DNA from: Diphasiastrum complanatum
Taxonomy: Eukaryota > Streptophyta > Lycopodiopsida > Lycopodiales > Lycopodiaceae
Reading direction: 5' to 3'
Assembly (NCBI GenBank): GCA_029204225.1
Contig: CM055095.1
Span: 9,826,243 to 9,890,242, forward strand
Length of the DNA stretch: 64,000 nt
Part shown: one piece after another, positions 45,381-56,590 of the stretch
How positions within the stretch are numbered: the stretch's first letter is position 1
How the letters are laid out: the number at the start of each line of letters is the position of its first letter
Translations under genes and position numbers: made by a program
Notes under the pieces: model-generated
The model's input: only the letters and a program-made list of their open reading frames with translations
The model's database searches: none
What the model was told of the DNA's origin: nothing

Positions 45381-48300
45381 AGGTCGTTGTTCTTGTAGAT
45401 ATTTGGAAAAAAAATTTAGATCCTTCATAATTTGCTTGAGATTAAATTTGCTTTACTCGATGCTTCTATATTTCCATTTTAAGTACATAAGGAATTTCAT
45501 CTATTGCTTGACTTCAATCTTTCATAGGAATACTTCTTTTGTAATTCAAACTATAGTTTTATAAGAACATAATGGAATTGTTATCTCCACAAAATAACAA
45601 GTATAGATTCCTGTGATTTGGTTCTGGCAAGTATTGGTAACCTCTTGCAAGGCTTGTGGTTCTTCTGCAGCTTCTTGTAGACTAGATCATGTACATAAAT
45701 CAATGATTATTGTTACTGAAAATTGGTCTACTTGTATACCATTTCTTTGCAAAAAAGGCTATTATGTTTTGATATTGTGAACTTGTTTTGTTAAATGCAC
45801 TGAACTGCTTGGTAAATTTGTAAGCATACTCATGTATGCCAAAATCAAGTACGATCTTTCATAGATTTTCAATGCCTTGCTTTCTGTTGCAACTTGAAAT
45901 TAATATAATTGTAGTATTGACTTCCCTTGTATGTGTAGGTAGTAAGGATCTGGAAGGTAATGCTAAACCCTATAGAGATTCAAATCCTTTTCTATTAAAC
46001 TATAGAAAACCGTAAAACTGAATTATGCTTTCTTCAAATCTCAAAATGCATATTCAAAAAGAATTCTACAATGAATGAAAACACAGTTTCATTATATTTG
46101 GCATAACTTTGTCATATGGAATCCAAACTGCTCCAAAATTGAACGAAATGAAATATAAGAAAATCTAAAATGATAGAACATGCAAAATAAACAACATAAA
46201 ACAAGTTAGAATTTGGTTTGAAAATTATTGAAAAATGTGTAAATGAGAAAGTCACCAATTAAAGACAGATCAACTAAATCAAATTCAACAAGAAATATAA
46301 ATCACCAGGGGTGAATCATAAAACCTAAAAAATAAGTTTTCAAGGTTCGATTGAAATTACTACTAACCTATGCAAGTATAATATAGATACAAGTATCACT
46401 GGTTTGATATGAGAATTGTCACCCGCAAACTCAAAACAAAATATGCCAATCCAAAGAAAACAAGCTATCCAACATCAGTGTTATAGGAACCTCTTCGGGG
46501 TTTTCCTTGAATTTTCTAGAAGTTGTCAGTTCTTGAAAATTCTTGCCTTGTAAATCTTGCATCTCAAATTTCTTGTCTGCAAAAATTATTTTATTAACTC
46601 AATAAAGCTATGTAGCCTATGGTTTATATGGATCTACCTACTTTACTACACACAAATTTCTTGCATTTGAAAACTAAAAACTAATAATTTTATGCATTTA
46701 AAAAAGTTGTCCATTTTTCAAAAGTCATCTTTTTGTAAGGTTTTTACGACATTGATATTTGAAAAAAGATGTTGGTCCCATTCCTATACCTTGTCGGCTT
46801 TCCAGAAGACTTATCCCAACATGATACTACATAAAGATTAACAATGTCAAGGCATTGAGAATTACAAGGACTTAGCATTGAATTCCAAAAGGACATATGA
46901 ATCTAATCAAGAAAGATATGAAATCACCATGTGCGATAGTGGCACAAGAGAACATAGCTATGGAGATAGCTCCTATTTATAACAAATGAGGAGAAACTTT
47001 CATCATTATAAATGAGCCTAGAACATCATGATGCATGGTAGAGTGGGGTTACTTTTAGAAAACCTCCACAAGTTACTATAACTTTCTTCAAAAGTTTACC
47101 TACAATTGTTATCTTTGATACCAAAGTTATCCTATAAAGGCCTTTATTGGAACTAAAAGCTTGAGCCTTGGAGGGGTCTAAGAGAGGTACTCACGATTTA
47201 GTAATTTCCCTTTAAAGCCCTCAAAGCTTACAATCACAAATATCACTAGCCATTTAATGATGTGCTACGATTTTAACTTGATTCAAATTTGAGTACTTTT
47301 GATGGGCTTGGGGACATTGCCCTGCATGTTGAATTGCCAGGGGCAACTTCACAAAAATGGACCAAACAAATTATAATAGTGGTTCAAACTGGCCAATCAG
47401 ATTGCGGCCCTTCATTTGGCACTTGCCAGCCAAGTATGAAAGGGGAGTGGTTCATTGCTCGTCAACACACAACCCAAAATTTAAAAAATGGGCAACAAGT
47501 CAAAAGGCCAAGCAAAGGGACTTGCCACTAGTCTGAAACCACCTTGAGTTAAGAAACTTGTAAAGAGTCAAAGTTGGCATGTTTTAGTAGGTGAGAGTTG
47601 TGAGGTTAAGAAACATGTAAAGAGTCAAAAAAGACTTGTTAGGGCCCACCCTCAAGCCCACCCCCTAATCCAAACCAAGGGTGTATTTTGTAATTTCACC
47701 AATGGTCCCACTCCATTTTTGCATGAAAAGATTTTTCTTTGTTTTTGAATTTCATAGTTTTACGTAGAAGCTACCTTTCAATATTTCAATCTTTCTAAAC
47801 ATAGTCTTGGTCAATTCTAAATATAAATTTCAAAAAGTTGATCCTTGGATATAATTTGACTTTTTAAATGTGCCTTTAAAAAAGAAATATCATTTTGAAT
47901 TTGCCTTCTTTCACATTTCTTTTTATTTTCCCAAGCTATGTGCTCAATTCAAAGTCGGTGCTCACAAAAAATCGATAAATACAAACAGCCCAATTGTTGG
48001 AATTATTTTTTACGCCTTCAGTTTAGATTTATAGTTTTTTATATGCCTCAAAATCAGTTGCTTTTAGTTATAAATCTTAGGTTCTAAGGTTTAAAAGGTT
48101 TGTGGGGTTTTTATAAGGTTAGTTGAAACTTTTTTACGAGCACTAGATTCAATGTAGGAGTGGTCGGCATTTGGTGAAGTACAAAGTATCTCTTTTGTGC
48201 TTGCCTAATCACAAGTGGAGGTCCTAGTCGCAGCACATGCTTGCATGGTCCACCCCCTTCTTTAGGATGACATTGAGGTTCATTCTATTCTAGAGTCTAG

Positions 48301-48640
48301 ACGCGATCTTAAACATGTTAAAATATTTACATGGACGCCATTGGATATTGTTGATAGCATTTCGATTTTGCCATGTGTTGATAAACGACAACTCAAAAGC
48401 TTCCAAGTGGCAATATGGACGCGTGGTTGTGTCATACGAGATCATGGAGCCCCTTGGGGCCATTCATGCTGGGGGGGGGGGGGGTGGGGGGGGCTTGAGC
48501 CTTGAATGGTGACTTAGAAAATAATATTATTAGGAAGACAAGATAAAGGCTGCTGATGGTAGTGGACCCATACTGCTACTGCTACTGGGATCAGATCCTC
48601 TTTTAGTACCACTAAAGGAATATAAGCTCTCACCGTTGGA
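45381..48640. other. Long AT-rich stretch without recognised genes
   Basis: No retroelement domain, RNA gene or exon could be supported over about 3.2 kb. Short ORFs (for example 47289-47531) show no family resemblance. An imperfect poly-G run lies at about 48471-48494. Confidence 0.5.
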
Positions 48641-48659
48641 TATCCTTAAAGCCATTAGA

Positions 48660-49144
48660 TGCTGCCACGTGTCCTTCAATAAACCGCTCAAAAAGACCCA
48701 GGTGGCAGATTTGACACGTGGCTAGCATTCAATGGCCCAGGATAAAGATGAAGTGCCAGCAAGCACCATGGCAGCGTGTACCCTAGGGCCTTTAGCCCGC
48801 TTTTCCTCCCTCCCAAGCAAGGAATCTATCGCGACTTATTGCATCTTAAATGCACCGTGGGTTTAAATCCGCTACCGCTGGATTGTTCTGTACACGTTCA
48901 GATTCTGCCACGTATCTTCAAGATGAACCATTGTGCATCCTCCACGTGGTAAGTCTGACTCGTGGCAGCCATCGAAGTGGGCGGGCGGAAGGTATGTTGT
49001 GTCACTAGGCCCTGTCTATTTGTGACGGGGGTGATGAATAGTATATCAGTTTTGTGGGCGATGGCGATCAGAAGAGCAGAAGAGAGGAGAGAGTAGAATT
49101 GGTGATCAGAAAGCGAGAGAGCGAGGTTTTGGGTGAGATCAGAG
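48660..49144 (+). promoter_or_regulatory. Nucleoredoxin promoter and leader with three G-boxes and a short uORF
   Basis: CACGTG occurs at 48666, 48715 and 48943, with a further CCACGTAT at about 48907. These ACGTG cores are typical sites for stress- or light-responsive bZIP and bHLH factors, but control is inferred only from sequence. An upstream ATG at 49061 opens an 11-codon frame ending TAG 49096, 48 bases before the main start. The transcription start was not determined, so inclusion of the uORF in the mRNA is unknown. Confidence 0.45.
49061..49096 (+). other. Short upstream ORF before the nucleoredoxin start
   Basis: ATG 49061 opens MAIRRAEERRE and stops at TAG 49096. It is in the same frame as the main start but separated by that stop. 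An earlier ATG at 49034 is in the same frame. Confidence 0.35.
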
Positions 49145-52100
49145 ATGGCGGATGCTGTTGTTGATGCAGCAACTGAAAATGGAAACCCAGAAATGGAAGC
49201 GGTTGGAAAATTGGTGCTGAATATTGAGCTGATTGAAGCCCAGTCTGGGCGCAGATTGATCGGGCAGGAGGCTCTGGCAGGCAAGGTGCTGGGGCTGCTC
49301 ATCGGCCCTCATTGGCTCCCTGTACCTCTGCAGCAAACCCTGGCTTCGTTTGCAGAGTCAGCGGTGGAATTGCAGACGGAAGGTAAGCCGGTGGCTTTTG
49401 TTTATGTGCCAACGGATCGGGATGATAATCTGATAAGCATGCTGAGGAATTATGGGCAGATGAGCCAGATTGATGGCCGTCCCGATCCAGAAAGTTTCTC
49501 AGAGATTTTGCAGAGTCTGCCAGAGGGATGGCTGGCTGTCCCCTTCACTGACTCTGAATCCCGCTCTGTTTTGATTCAGCGTTGTAGTTCAAGTATTTTT
49601 AGTCTGGCCTTTGTTGGAGAGGGAGGCCAAATCAACACGAAGGAGGGGTTGCGTTTGCTGGAAAAGTGGGGATCAGATGGGTTTCCTTTCACAGATCAGC
49701 GCATTGAGGAGCTTCAGCAAGAAACAGCACAAAGAGCCTCCAAGCAGTCTCTGGCATCTCTTCTAGTTTCTGCTGATCGAGATTATGTTATACGGAACGA
49801 TGGATCACAGGTTTGTAACTTCAACTTGCAATATCTTTCATTGCTCTTCTCGCCAAGGTTTTCTATATAGACAGAGAATTGAGGGAAGTGCATTATATGC
49901 ATCGTAGTTCGATCAATCTGAAAGTTCTTTGACAAAGAGAGACTTTTGTTTTCCGCTCCCTAGTTCATGCTAAGTTCTTATAATGGTGCAGTTTACCACC
50001 AGATATTCACTCTACTTTTCTTACTTGTTACTTCTTTTAGAGCAAGCTGTTTTAAAATGACCATCTCCAGTAGTACTCCGGTTGGATATAAGTGGTTGCT
50101 GAGGACGCAGGCTTGAATTTCGGTTGCCGCACAAAAGAGACAACAAGGAGTCTTGTGGTCCAATGCTGGCTTGGCCAAATACGTGGATGCACTGTGTAAC
50201 TTTTGTGTAAATATTGTGCATGTTGAAGCTACTGCTGTCAATTACCATTGCCAAAGAAAAAGACTGTTACATAATCCTTGCCCTATTATGTAAAACTTCA
50301 AAATCAAGATCTTTATTGCCTGGCTATTTAATTAATGTTATTATCTTCATCGTGGACCATAAAGGGTTAGCAGTAAAAAACGCTTCAAGCTTTTACTCTC
50401 GTTCAGGAACTATCCTAAAATAAACAGAAATAGTCCTTACAATGCCAGTTTGCTTTCAGTGTCAATCTACATGCTCCAAGTTTTGGAGAGCTGTTTCATT
50501 TTTAATGGTGACCTCCATGAACCTGCTGCTTTTCTCTCACTATGCTAGTTATAGTTTCAAGTGGAGTACCTAGAGAACATATCCAAAAGGTTTTTCACCA
50601 TTCTCGCGATTTGGTTTGAAAGGATGGTGTTCATTTTGTTGCTTGCCTTAAATCTTGTGGATGGTGAGACCTTCACCCTGAAGATAAAACCTACCTACAT
50701 GCAAGACTATAAACTCGTCGTTATTCATGAATTCCTTGCAGCTACTCATCAGTGCTTAGAATTTAGGTGCATAAAACTCCTTGCAGGTATTCTCTTATTA
50801 ATCTCTTCTGCAGCGCATAGCCTGTGGGGGCTTGGTTCTACATCCAGCCGTAACAGACATGAATATATTATAAATTTGTGTTTGCAATGTTGCAAAAATT
50901 GTCTCTGTATAATACAGCTGCTGAATTGGAAACCATTCTTTTCTTGGAAATGGATTAATAGAGGATTCGGAGAAAATCATAATATGAGTTTTGCTTACAA
51001 TTTGAATTCTGAAGCATTCCAGATATCCAGAAATGTTGACTGCTTAATGAGCTTTGTTGCCATTTATTTTTGCAAAAATGAGCAGGTGAAAGTAGAGTCT
51101 CTGGAGGGAAAGACAGTTGCTCTTTACTTCTCAGCGCATTGGTGTCCCCCATGCCAGCGCTTTACTCCAGTTTTAGCAGATATTTACAACCAGTTGAAAT
51201 CTCGGAATGATGATTTTGAGGTTGTATTCATATCATGGGACAAGGACCAAACCTCTTTTGAGAAGTACCATAATGAGATGCCTTGGCTTGCACTTCCTTT
51301 TGCTGATTCAAAAACAAAAAAGATACTTAGTCGTTGGTTTGAAGTCGAAGGCATTCCTAGCTTTATAATATTGGATACAAATGGAAAGACTCTGAACACC
51401 GAGGGTGCTGAGCTTATCTTCAAGCATGGTTTGGAAGCCTATCCATTCACAGCAGAGAGATTGGCAGAGCTTGATGCCGAAGAGGAGGCAAGGCGTGCTG
51501 CACAGACACTAGAGTCTCTTCTTGTCACTGAAGAGCGTGATTTTGTGATTTCCCCTGATGGCCAAGAGGTGAGTCCTTAAAGGTTAGAATGCTGCTATAT
51601 ATTTTGAAGTCAAATTTGCTTTGCTTTCCTTCGTAGCTCTCATCCATTGGTTGTCTCAAAGATGTCCATATTTGTGAGTGCTGGTGTTAAAATTTCATCT
51701 ATATTTATGTAATTTTCAAAATGCAGGTAAAAGTGAGTTCTATCAAGGGCAAGACTGTCGGCCTCTACTTCTCAGCTCATTGGTGTCCCCCCTGCCGAAA
51801 TTTTACTCCAAAGTTGATATCTGCTTATAATGAGCTCCATCAGAAGGGGAAAGACTTTGAAATCGTGTTTATATCAAGTGATAGGGATGAAGAAGCATTC
51901 AAGTCTTATTATGGATCAATGCCATGGCTTGCTCTTCCTTTTTCTGACAGACAATCAAAATCAACTTTGTCAAGCTACTTTGATATCCAAGGAATCCCTT
52001 CTCTAGTAATTCTAGGCCCAGATGGGAAGACTGTGGCTCGTGAAGGGCGAGAATTAGTTAGTCAGCATGGGAGTGATGGGTTTCCTTTTACTGAGGCTCA

Positions 52101-52428
52101 TCTTTCTGAGCTTAGAAGGGCACAAGATGAGGTTGCAAATAAGCTTCCTAAAGAGATCCAATATGCTGGTCACCCAGAGCATCCCTTGATACTGTCCGAT
52201 AATGCATACAGTGGACAAGCATACGTATGTGATAAATGTGATGAACAGGGGAGTGGATGGGTTTACCACTGTGATAAGTGCTCTTATGATTTGCATCCCT
52301 CCTGCTCTCAGACAGATCCACTTGAACATCAACCTTCTGAAGATCAAGCAGAGGCAAATGTTACACATCCATCTGAAGATGAGAAGCCTGGATTTATTTG
52401 TGAAGGAGATGTATGTAGACGAGTATAA
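49145..52428 (+). CDS. Nucleoredoxin, three thioredoxin-like folds plus C1-type zinc finger
   Basis: Exons are 49145-49810, 51086-51568 and 51727-52428, joined at phase-0 introns (donors GTTTGT and GTGAGT; acceptors GAGCAG and ATGCAG), giving 616 residues. ATG 49145 begins MADAVVDAAT. An in-frame upstream GTG is not a plausible start. Nucleoredoxins are nuclear and cytosolic thiol-disulfide oxidoreductases that reduce or protect target proteins such as antioxidant enzymes. The second and third folds keep AHWCPPC at cysteines 242/245 and 403/406. The first reads PHWLPVP (W57), so both active-site cysteines are gone. Conserved features repeat in folds 2 and 3: DFE.VFIS.D, MPWLALPF and GIPS..ILD/GP..GKT. 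Residues about 551-577 form a DC1-like zinc finger (VCDKCDEQGSG, HCDKCSYDLHPSC). Exons 2 and 3 each encode one fold, starting VKV.S..GKTV.LYFSAHW. Confidence 0.95.
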
Positions 52429-55400
52429 GTGATGAGAATATGAAATAATGTGGAGACTGGCATACCTTCTTCCAGTGCAAAGTATGCAGGATAACTTTTG
52501 AGTGCCTGTCTAATAATTCCAAGAGGTATTAACTGTTGAGACCCAGAATTTTTCATCCAAGCTTGACAAACAACCTATCTTTTATCATATGATTGGAGAG
52601 ATGTGAAAGATTATATATAGTTTTATTCTACAAATCATGTCCCACACAATGGCTTTTGGTTGTTCCATTGTTAGCCCATTTCTGTTCTTGGCATTTCCAA
52701 TTTGTAATTCAGATTGTAGACCCAATGGTTAGATCTCAAACAAAGTGTCACTCTACCATCGACTCTCAAGTACAACCATATGAAGATGGCTTGAATTCAA
52801 GTAGGCCTTTTATTTGGAACTATGTTGCTATCAAAGCACATGTTCACTATGATGGATTTTAGATTTAAAACTTCTTTTTAGTGTAGGAAAAACCCCTACT
52901 TCGACGCGACTTTACGCATTTGAGGGCACCCACTCGAGTGCAGTTGTCCGAAAATGCGAAAAGCCCGAAAAGCCTGAACTACAAGGCTTTACCCTACGTA
53001 ATGAACCAACCCTGTTTTTTTTTTGCCTTTTCTGGGACACTTGTCAATCATTTATGGGATGGATTATGACCATAATTCCTTGGTGGACTAGGTCATAGAT
53101 CGTTCCCATAGAGATTTGATTTAAAACATGTCATTTTAGAGGGCATCAGTCATGTGCATAAGTGAGTGAATTTTCCATTGACCTTTCAACTTGGTCATCT
53201 TGCCATAAAAATGACTTGGCCAAATGGCTTCGTCGTCTTGTATGGCAAGATGGCAAGATTTCCCAGTGGAAAGGTCACTAGAAAATCTATTCCCCCGTAC
53301 ATGAAGCACACTCGGGCCTAGACAAACACTATAGCTTGGAACAATAGGAAGATCCTCCTCACTAGATGAGAATATATTTCATAAAGAATTTGAAACTTAT
53401 GCAAGTCCACGAGCACTTTAGTTAAGACACCCCGGACCGATGGTGAACTGTGGAACTGATGATGCCTTGAAATTGAGATTGTTTTGCCTTTTGACTTTAT
53501 TCAAGAAGATGGCTAATTTCACAATCACACTATTAATGTTAGTTTTCCATCCACCCTCTCTTTGACGTTTGCAATGATGCATGTATGTTTAGCTCAATTT
53601 AAACTCTTTCAGCCACCTTTCTTAACATGTTGAATTGCAAGCATGCGCTCGTGTTGTTGCCAACACTTGGTGGCGTCATCCTTGTCATGGTGGCAATATA
53701 GATTCAACATAAAACACTTGACAACTTTGCTCACATCAATTGTGACCATGGAGTTGATATCCCTCAATGTACCTTGTTGAATAATTGCACCCTCCATGAT
53801 TTTTTAAATGGGAAGGGGGTAGTATATAGTAAATTCCTTAATGGTAATGATTTGTGTAATGGGACTCACAAAGGTTAAAATTCATAGTTTTTCAATGTAC
53901 ATTGTTCATAGTATATCTCATATTAAGGTAGAAGGAATTTGTGAGCTCGTCCTTAAACATGATTGTTCAATACTAGTACTTTTCTTTCTTGAGTTGATTT
54001 ATCCCACATGTTGTTGCACTACATAGTAACAATAGTGCTACCACATGTAGGAATATCACTTATCATAAATCCATGTCATACGAAAGGGTCTCAAATGTTG
54101 TTATGTGTTTGCCTTTTTGTGAAAAAACATCTTTTGATTTTACTAGAATATTTTGTTTAACTTTAAAACTTTGTTTTATTGAATATACAAACTAGCAAGT
54201 ATTTCCAAGGAACAAATGTTGTGTACAACTAAGGAGCCAAGGATCTTGAGAAACCATGCAAGGTGCAAAAAAGAAATGAGACAAAGGCTATCCATTTTCT
54301 AGTGCTCTTGCAATATGTGTAGAATTTTTTAATTCCATAGTAAATGTAGAGGCTTTAAAAACATTGTTACTAATGCTTGGGCAGGCTTTTCTTAGCACCT
54401 TAGTTTTCATCAATATATGTTATCCATATAATTTTTGGTGCACAAATAACAAGAGGCAAGGATTTGATACACTACAAAAGATTGTTATAAGAACTGCAAG
54501 AAGCCAATAGAAATACTCCAAGTGGGCTCTATTCATATCGTTGGGATATCCAAGATTACTATCTATTTGCATGAGCTTGAAGGAAATGGCTCTCTTTTAT
54601 AGGATTAAAATTAAGCTCCTCTCCTCGGGTAGAGAGAGAATAGAGCTAATTCAACTCAAATAGAGAGAGAAGATTGAACAATCAAAACTCACCATACAAA
54701 GATTGACTCAAAACCTCAACTTAAATTATGATTCCAAAGTGGAGTACATATAAAACTCATGGAGAATCCTCCTTGCATGCTATTGGACCCCTAATCCTAG
54801 CCTCTCTAATGCTATTGGATGAGTGATGCATCCATCCTACAATTCTATTGGACCCTTCTTCAAGATTTCTCAATTCCTATTGGACCCCTTGACCAAAGCC
54901 AACACTTTGACTTCATCACTCATCAAACTACATTAATACAAGTGTCATAATCCTATTTACTAGCCTCCATAGCTCGAGTTTGCATCACAAATGACTTTTG
55001 GCTCAATAGTGGCATTACATGTGGATTTGACCAATTTGCCAACTATGCCAATTATTGGCCCTATCACAACTCTACACAAAGATGCTTGACATAAAACTTT
55101 ATGATACCCCTAAAGTGAACATCATAAACTATTTTTGACTTTTTCTACATGTGGGAACATGCTCCACACATGTGATCTTTTCCTCACAAACTAAAAAACA
55201 CAAAACAACCAAGGTAGATTTTGACCATTTTTCACAAAGATTACTAAACTAGATCCTATTTTAACACCCAAAAGGGAGATAGAAAGAATAGATTGTGGCT
55301 AACTAAGCAGCAAATAAAGAACATGCCACAATAATTCCAATGAAAGGAGGCCCGAGCACCTTCCCTCAAGCTATTCACTTTCCATTGGGAACACAAAGAA

Positions 55401-55693
55401 ATAGAATGATAATCTCCAAAATAGAGAAGCATAATATAACTTAATCTCAAAGTGTTGTGTACATGACAAATACAACTTATTTTATAGCAAGGAGGGTCTT
55501 CCATAAGTATCCACTAACTTATGGGATTAGTTTAACACTAGCCATTCTAGAACTCCTAACTTAGGACTTTAGAACTTTAAAAGTTTCTAATTTGAAACTT
55601 AAGATAACTTAAGACAAATATTTCTTAGGTTTCTTAAGTCTAAGTTCTAATCCTAAGTTTTAAGTTATTTTATTATTTTAAGCTTCTACTCAT
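52429..55693. other. 3' flank of nucleoredoxin and long unrecognised stretch
   Basis: The 3' untranslated region starts at 52429; AATAAT near 52446 could be a weak poly(A) signal. From about 52870 the sequence shows no recognised gene. A short GC-rich patch with TGCGAAAAGCCCGAAAAGCC lies at 52954-52975 and resembles motifs in the copia LTR at 62.8-63.0 kb. Confidence 0.5.
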
Positions 55694-55825
55694 GGACTTA
55701 CAAAACACATGCCATGGTAGAAGTTTATTGACAAATACTCATATGTGGACTTACAAAGCACATGCCATGGTAGAAGTTTATCGACAAATACTCATATGTG
55801 GACTTACAAAACACATGCCACGAAG
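55694..55825. repeat. 53-bp tandem repeat, about 2.4 copies
   Basis: GGACTTACAAAACACATGCC starts at 55694, 55747 (one base changed) and 55800, with an exact 53-base period. The third copy breaks off after CATGCCACGAAG. Confidence 0.93.
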
Positions 55826-55966
55826 TTTTATTTCTTTTTTTATATTTTCTCTATGTTTGCACAGTTGCTAACATAATCCCCCTCTCTATTGGATTGGTGG
55901 TCCCACACCAATCAAAGCTTTTTTGTCCTGGATTTTTTGAGCTTCTTGGAGGTGAGATTGTTGTTG

Positions 55967-56590
55967 TCATGATTGGTAAATTTTGTTGCCGATACCTTCC
56001 ATCATCTGCCAGTGTAATTTATTGAGGAAGGGCAATTGTTTGTAATAATGGAGCATGCCTTGCAGGAATCCGTGGATTTTCCATAGCTCCACCATATCGA
56101 CGTGCAATGCCAAAGTGAGGGCTGCTCGGTAATAAAGGCGCGCAACATTGATGTGATCCATTTCAGTCTGCAAGGGCTTGTTGATATCGATGGCAATTGG
56201 TGGGAGTCCCCTATCCCAATATCCGTTTAGTTCTGCCAAGAAGGCTACCAGGCCGTAGTTATCCACAGAATATCGCACATCGCGATCCGGGTTGCCATGG
56301 TGTTTCTGGTGAAATACACGACAATGGGTAATCATATCATCTGTTGGATTGTCTGTGTTTACACCTGTGAGCTTGGGCCAATAGATCTCATTTTTCAGCC
56401 TCTTGGTAGGAAATGGTTCTCTGCGCGCCACCGGGTAATAGTATGGATTGATGCGCATATATGCCAGTGCGTCGAGATACCATTCCATGGATGTTTTGCT
56501 TTGTAAGAAGAGCTGATGGCACCAGGCATGTTGTGGATCCAAGAGCTTTACAGCTTCCTTGTGAGTCTTGCATTGGTCAAGGTTTGACAA
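55967..56590 (-). CDS. 207-codon ORF, unrecognised, end of the accessory region
   Basis: This open frame has a mixed, protein-like composition with many aromatic and histidine residues, unlike the low-complexity frames around it. It has no signal peptide, membrane segment or known catalytic motif. It directly follows the coiled-coil part on the same strand. It may be the C-terminal domain of the accessory product in another frame, or a separate retroelement ORF. Confidence 0.35.
   Translation of the reverse strand: MSNLDQCKTHKEAVKLLDPQHAWCHQLFLQSKTSMEWYLDALAYMRINPYYYPVARREPFPTKRLKNEIYWPKLTGVNTDNPTDDMITHCRVFHQKHHGNPDRDVRYSVDNYGLVAFLAELNGYWDRGLPPIAIDINKPLQTEMDHINVARLYYRAALTLALHVDMVELWKIHGFLQGMLHYYKQLPFLNKLHWQMMEGIGNKIYQS

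Noticed and set aside
49133-49144. GTG start four codons before the nucleoredoxin ATG
   Set aside because: Plant nuclear genes use ATG; the ATG at 49145 is the sensible start.
50561-51085. Upstream extension of the nucleoredoxin second exon as a 339-codon ORF
   Set aside because: The extension is intron sequence. A good acceptor at 51085 and conservation starting at VKVESLEGK show that the exon begins at 51086.
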